Shown here: one piece after another, positions 61,902 through 63,669 of the stretch
Layout of the letters: every line of letters begins with the position of its first letter
How positions within the stretch are numbered: the first letter of the stretch is position 1
DNA from: Candidatus Poribacteria bacterium
GTDB taxonomy: Bacteria; Poribacteria; WGA-4E; WGA-3G
Direction: 5' to 3'
Length of the DNA stretch: 63,669 nucleotides
NCBI GenBank assembly: GCA_022827885.1
Contig: JAJEIP010000065.1
Coordinates: forward strand, 1 to 63,669
Notes under the pieces: generated by a model
Seen by the model: the letters and a program-made list of their open reading frames with translations, nothing else
Told to the model about the DNA's origin: nothing
Database searches by the model: none
Translations under genes and position numbers: made by a program

Positions 61902-63669
61902 TCATTTTACAATACTCAACTTCCCAATTTCTTGAACAAGCGTATCTGCCTGCATTGCGGAAATACGATAGATATAAATTCCCGGCGCAAGCGGGGTACC
62001 GTTCCGAGTGACAGCCTGCCATTCAAATTTACCTTGCGTCCCTACAGTTTCTCGCGTTTCGCTATAGACAAGATCCCCTGTCGGTATGAAAATCTCAAGA
62101 TGAATGTTATCGGCGATCTGTGAAGCAGACAACCGATAGGCGAATGTTACTGCTGTATCCCCGGTAAGGAAAGGGTTTGGATATACTTTTATCTCATCAA
62201 GGGTGAAATCTCCTGCTTGCAGTTGATCTACATGCAAACGGTAAGAATCAATCCTGCTGAAACCACCGTCTGATTCCACGATAATGTAGAATATATCTGT
62301 CGTATCGGGTTGATAAATGAGTTTCAATCCACCGATGTCAGTGGCATTTTCTCCAGTAGCGATCATCTCACCCGTTGCTGCATGGAGGGACAAGCGGTAG
62401 TTTTTGCCTGGCGGAATGTCAGCCAACGTCACCAAAATCGTGATGTCACGCGTTGCTTCTAATTTGTAAACATCACGTGTATCACCTGAATCGAAAAGAA
62501 AAGATTCATACGTCTGTCCGTATGTAATAGGAAACGCAGTCGCAAGTGTATCGTTTGGTTCGTAAGTATCGCCGAACGACACAAGAATAGGAATCGTCCG
62601 ACCTTCCGATCCGATATTCGTGATAGAAATGCCGGTTACAGTGCCGTCGTTCGCATTACTATTTGGCACAGTCCCGGGTGTAAAGGCGGTCTGTTTATCA
62701 TCCGCGGAGTAAGCCGCACCATCGGTTATCGTTTGCACATCTATAAGTTCAACAGCATCTTGTTGATACGTGCCGAGGTGTTCGGGATCTGCTGGGTCTT
62801 CAAGCCAAATCTGTTGTGAGGCATCAAATGTTCCAAGCGGATAAGGATTCGTCTCGTCGATATGCCAAATCAGGATGCCCGATTCAGGGAGGTAGGTGTC
62901 AAAAGTCGCTCCTGACGTTTTGTTGCGATTTTCTATGAGAAAGAACTCTGGGGCTTCTCCCCGAACCGGTGTGGCTGATGAATGGATATCAATCTTGAAA
63001 AGTATATTATCTTTGGGTCCGAGTTCAAAACTCGGAACATCAATCTGTTGGTTTTGTGTTATCTGAACGGGTTGAATCCAGCCAAGCCGACCATTGTCAG
63101 GGCGGGCGTCGAAATCCCATTTGAGGTATCCCATAATATGGCTCGGTTGTAACCCGTTCCCGATCCCTAATTCCGCTGGACCTTGGTAAGGACCGAATTG
63201 GCTCATCAATCCCCATTTGTGATCACGGGCATCTGTGAAGTCGAATCCGTAAACATCAGGGGCACCGAAGTCGTGAAAGAACTCATGGAAATAGATACCT
63301 AAGTGCGGATGTTCAAAATCGGGTTCCTCGGCAACGACGACGGCGGTATTGACCCGGACGCCATCATGAATGGCATTAACGCGGGGTATGAGCAGGGACG
63401 CAATATCCTCCATGATGCCACTTGACGCCTGATCGTTTCCTGAATGAATTAGGAAAATATGGTCAACAACCCCGTCGTCGTCCCTGTCATATTGTGAAAA
63501 GTCAACGATTGCGTCCGCAGCTTCGCATGCTTCGCGAACCAATTCCCGATAGCGTTCCAGGATTCTCCCGCCTTCGCCGTAATAGGTCATCGGTTTTTTG
63601 GCACGAATCCAGGTGTTATCTCTTGGGAAAACGCCACCGATTGGACCGGGCTGAATATCCATCTGTCCA
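61902..63669 (-). CDS. M6-family metalloprotease, N-terminus cut by window edge
   Basis: The frame continues past the right edge, so the start is missing. The visible 586 residues contain the catalytic HEFFH (about 126-130 from the first Met) in HLGIYFHEFFHDFGAPDVYG, the active-site motif of M6 (immune inhibitor A-like) zinc proteases. Next come DYMG-like folds, a bacterial pre-peptidase C-terminal-like domain (YEPNDTLATAFPI) and a C-terminal FlgD/T9SS-like domain with VYPNPFLTGD and APGIYIYRIS. It is exported and processed. Domain logic is similar to the M28 peptidase at 55424. Confidence 0.88.
   Translation of the reverse strand, partial: GQMDIQPGPIGGVFPRDNTWIRAKKPMTYYGEGGRILERYRELVREACEAADAIVDFSQYDRDDDGVVDHIFLIHSGNDQASSGIMEDIASLLIPRVNAIHDGVRVNTAVVVAEEPDFEHPHLGIYFHEFFHDFGAPDVYGFDFTDARDHKWGLMSQFGPYQGPAELGIGNGLQPSHIMGYLKWDFDARPDNGRLGWIQPVQITQNQQIDVPSFELGPKDNILFKIDIHSSATPVRGEAPEFFLIENRNKTSGATFDTYLPESGILIWHIDETNPYPLGTFDASQQIWLEDPADPEHLGTYQQDAVELIDVQTITDGAAYSADDKQTAFTPGTVPNSNANDGTVTGISITNIGSEGRTIPILVSFGDTYEPNDTLATAFPITYGQTYESFLFDSGDTRDVYKLEATRDITILVTLADIPPGKNYRLSLHAATGEMIATGENATDIGGLKLIYQPDTTDIFYIIVESDGGFSRIDSYRLHVDQLQAGDFTLDEIKVYPNPFLTGDTAVTFAYRLSASQIADNIHLEIFIPTGDLVYSETRETVGTQGKFEWQAVTRNGTPLAPGIYIYRISAMQADTLVQEIGKLSIVK

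Noticed and set aside
1-63669. tRNA or rRNA genes
   Set aside because: Inspection of the intergenic regions showed no cloverleaf-like or rRNA-like segment.

Overview
The window reads as a chromosomal segment of an uncultured Gram-negative bacterium. The evidence for the envelope type is several lipoprotein signals, a PorV/TraF-like outer-membrane barrel, the diaminopimelate genes dapF and dapA, and two secreted peptidases ending in FlgD/type-IX-like C-terminal domains. The mix of PQQ-propeller proteins, a sulfatase-modifying-factor-domain protein, Gfo/Idh/MocA oxidoreductase, neutral ceramidase-like protein, CRTAC1-type FG-GAP protein and dispersed short palindromes resembles Candidatus Poribacteria and related uncultured lineages. 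That placement is inference; no rRNA or tRNA gene is visible.

Layout. 1-2370 (minus) is a probable phosphorothioate-DNA-related defence operon: GIY-YIG protein, DndB, and a sulfur-binding-domain restriction enzyme cut by the window edge. 2371-3444 has no convincing gene but is rich in repeats and contains two promoter-like sites. 3445-12640 (plus) holds two secreted paralogs, an SUMF1-domain lipoprotein, a DHH-type phosphoesterase, two PQQ-like propeller proteins and a PreP-type M16C peptidase, with a cluster of five REP-like palindromes. 12957-15489 (minus) is a three-gene operon: a four-repeat protein, a selenocysteine-containing AhpD/CMD-family protein (in-frame UGA followed by a SECIS-like hairpin) and an SDR oxidoreductase. 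15702-18083 (plus) carries a pterin dehydratase and two oxidoreductases. 18133-23356 carries a P-loop kinase-like gene, a HicB/RelE-like toxin-antitoxin pair, dusB, dapF, dapA and hicAB.

23405-31862 (minus) holds a ceramidase-like protein, an outer-membrane barrel, an ABC ATPase, alr, two PotBC-like permeases and, directly upstream of them, an ATPase/PIN pair that looks like an undescribed defence or toxin-antitoxin module. 32106-42615 holds a giant TPR/FG-GAP lipoprotein, an MFS exporter, dnaE, an aldo/keto reductase and a retropepsin-like protease pair. 42693-55338 (minus) runs from a coiled-coil membrane protein and a TGS GTPase through a VWA protein, an M20 peptidase, an adenylyl cyclase-STAND-TPR regulator and a TPR protein to aconitase. 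55424-63669 has an M28 peptidase, an HtrA protease, a DinG-type helicase, a lipoprotein and a truncated M6 metalloprotease.

The strongest unusual signal is the CxxU selenoprotein at 13687-14256. Next are the ATPase-PIN module (30046-31862), the DndB module at the left edge, and repeat families, one of which places a purine-rich ribosome-binding-like sequence just before two unrelated genes.
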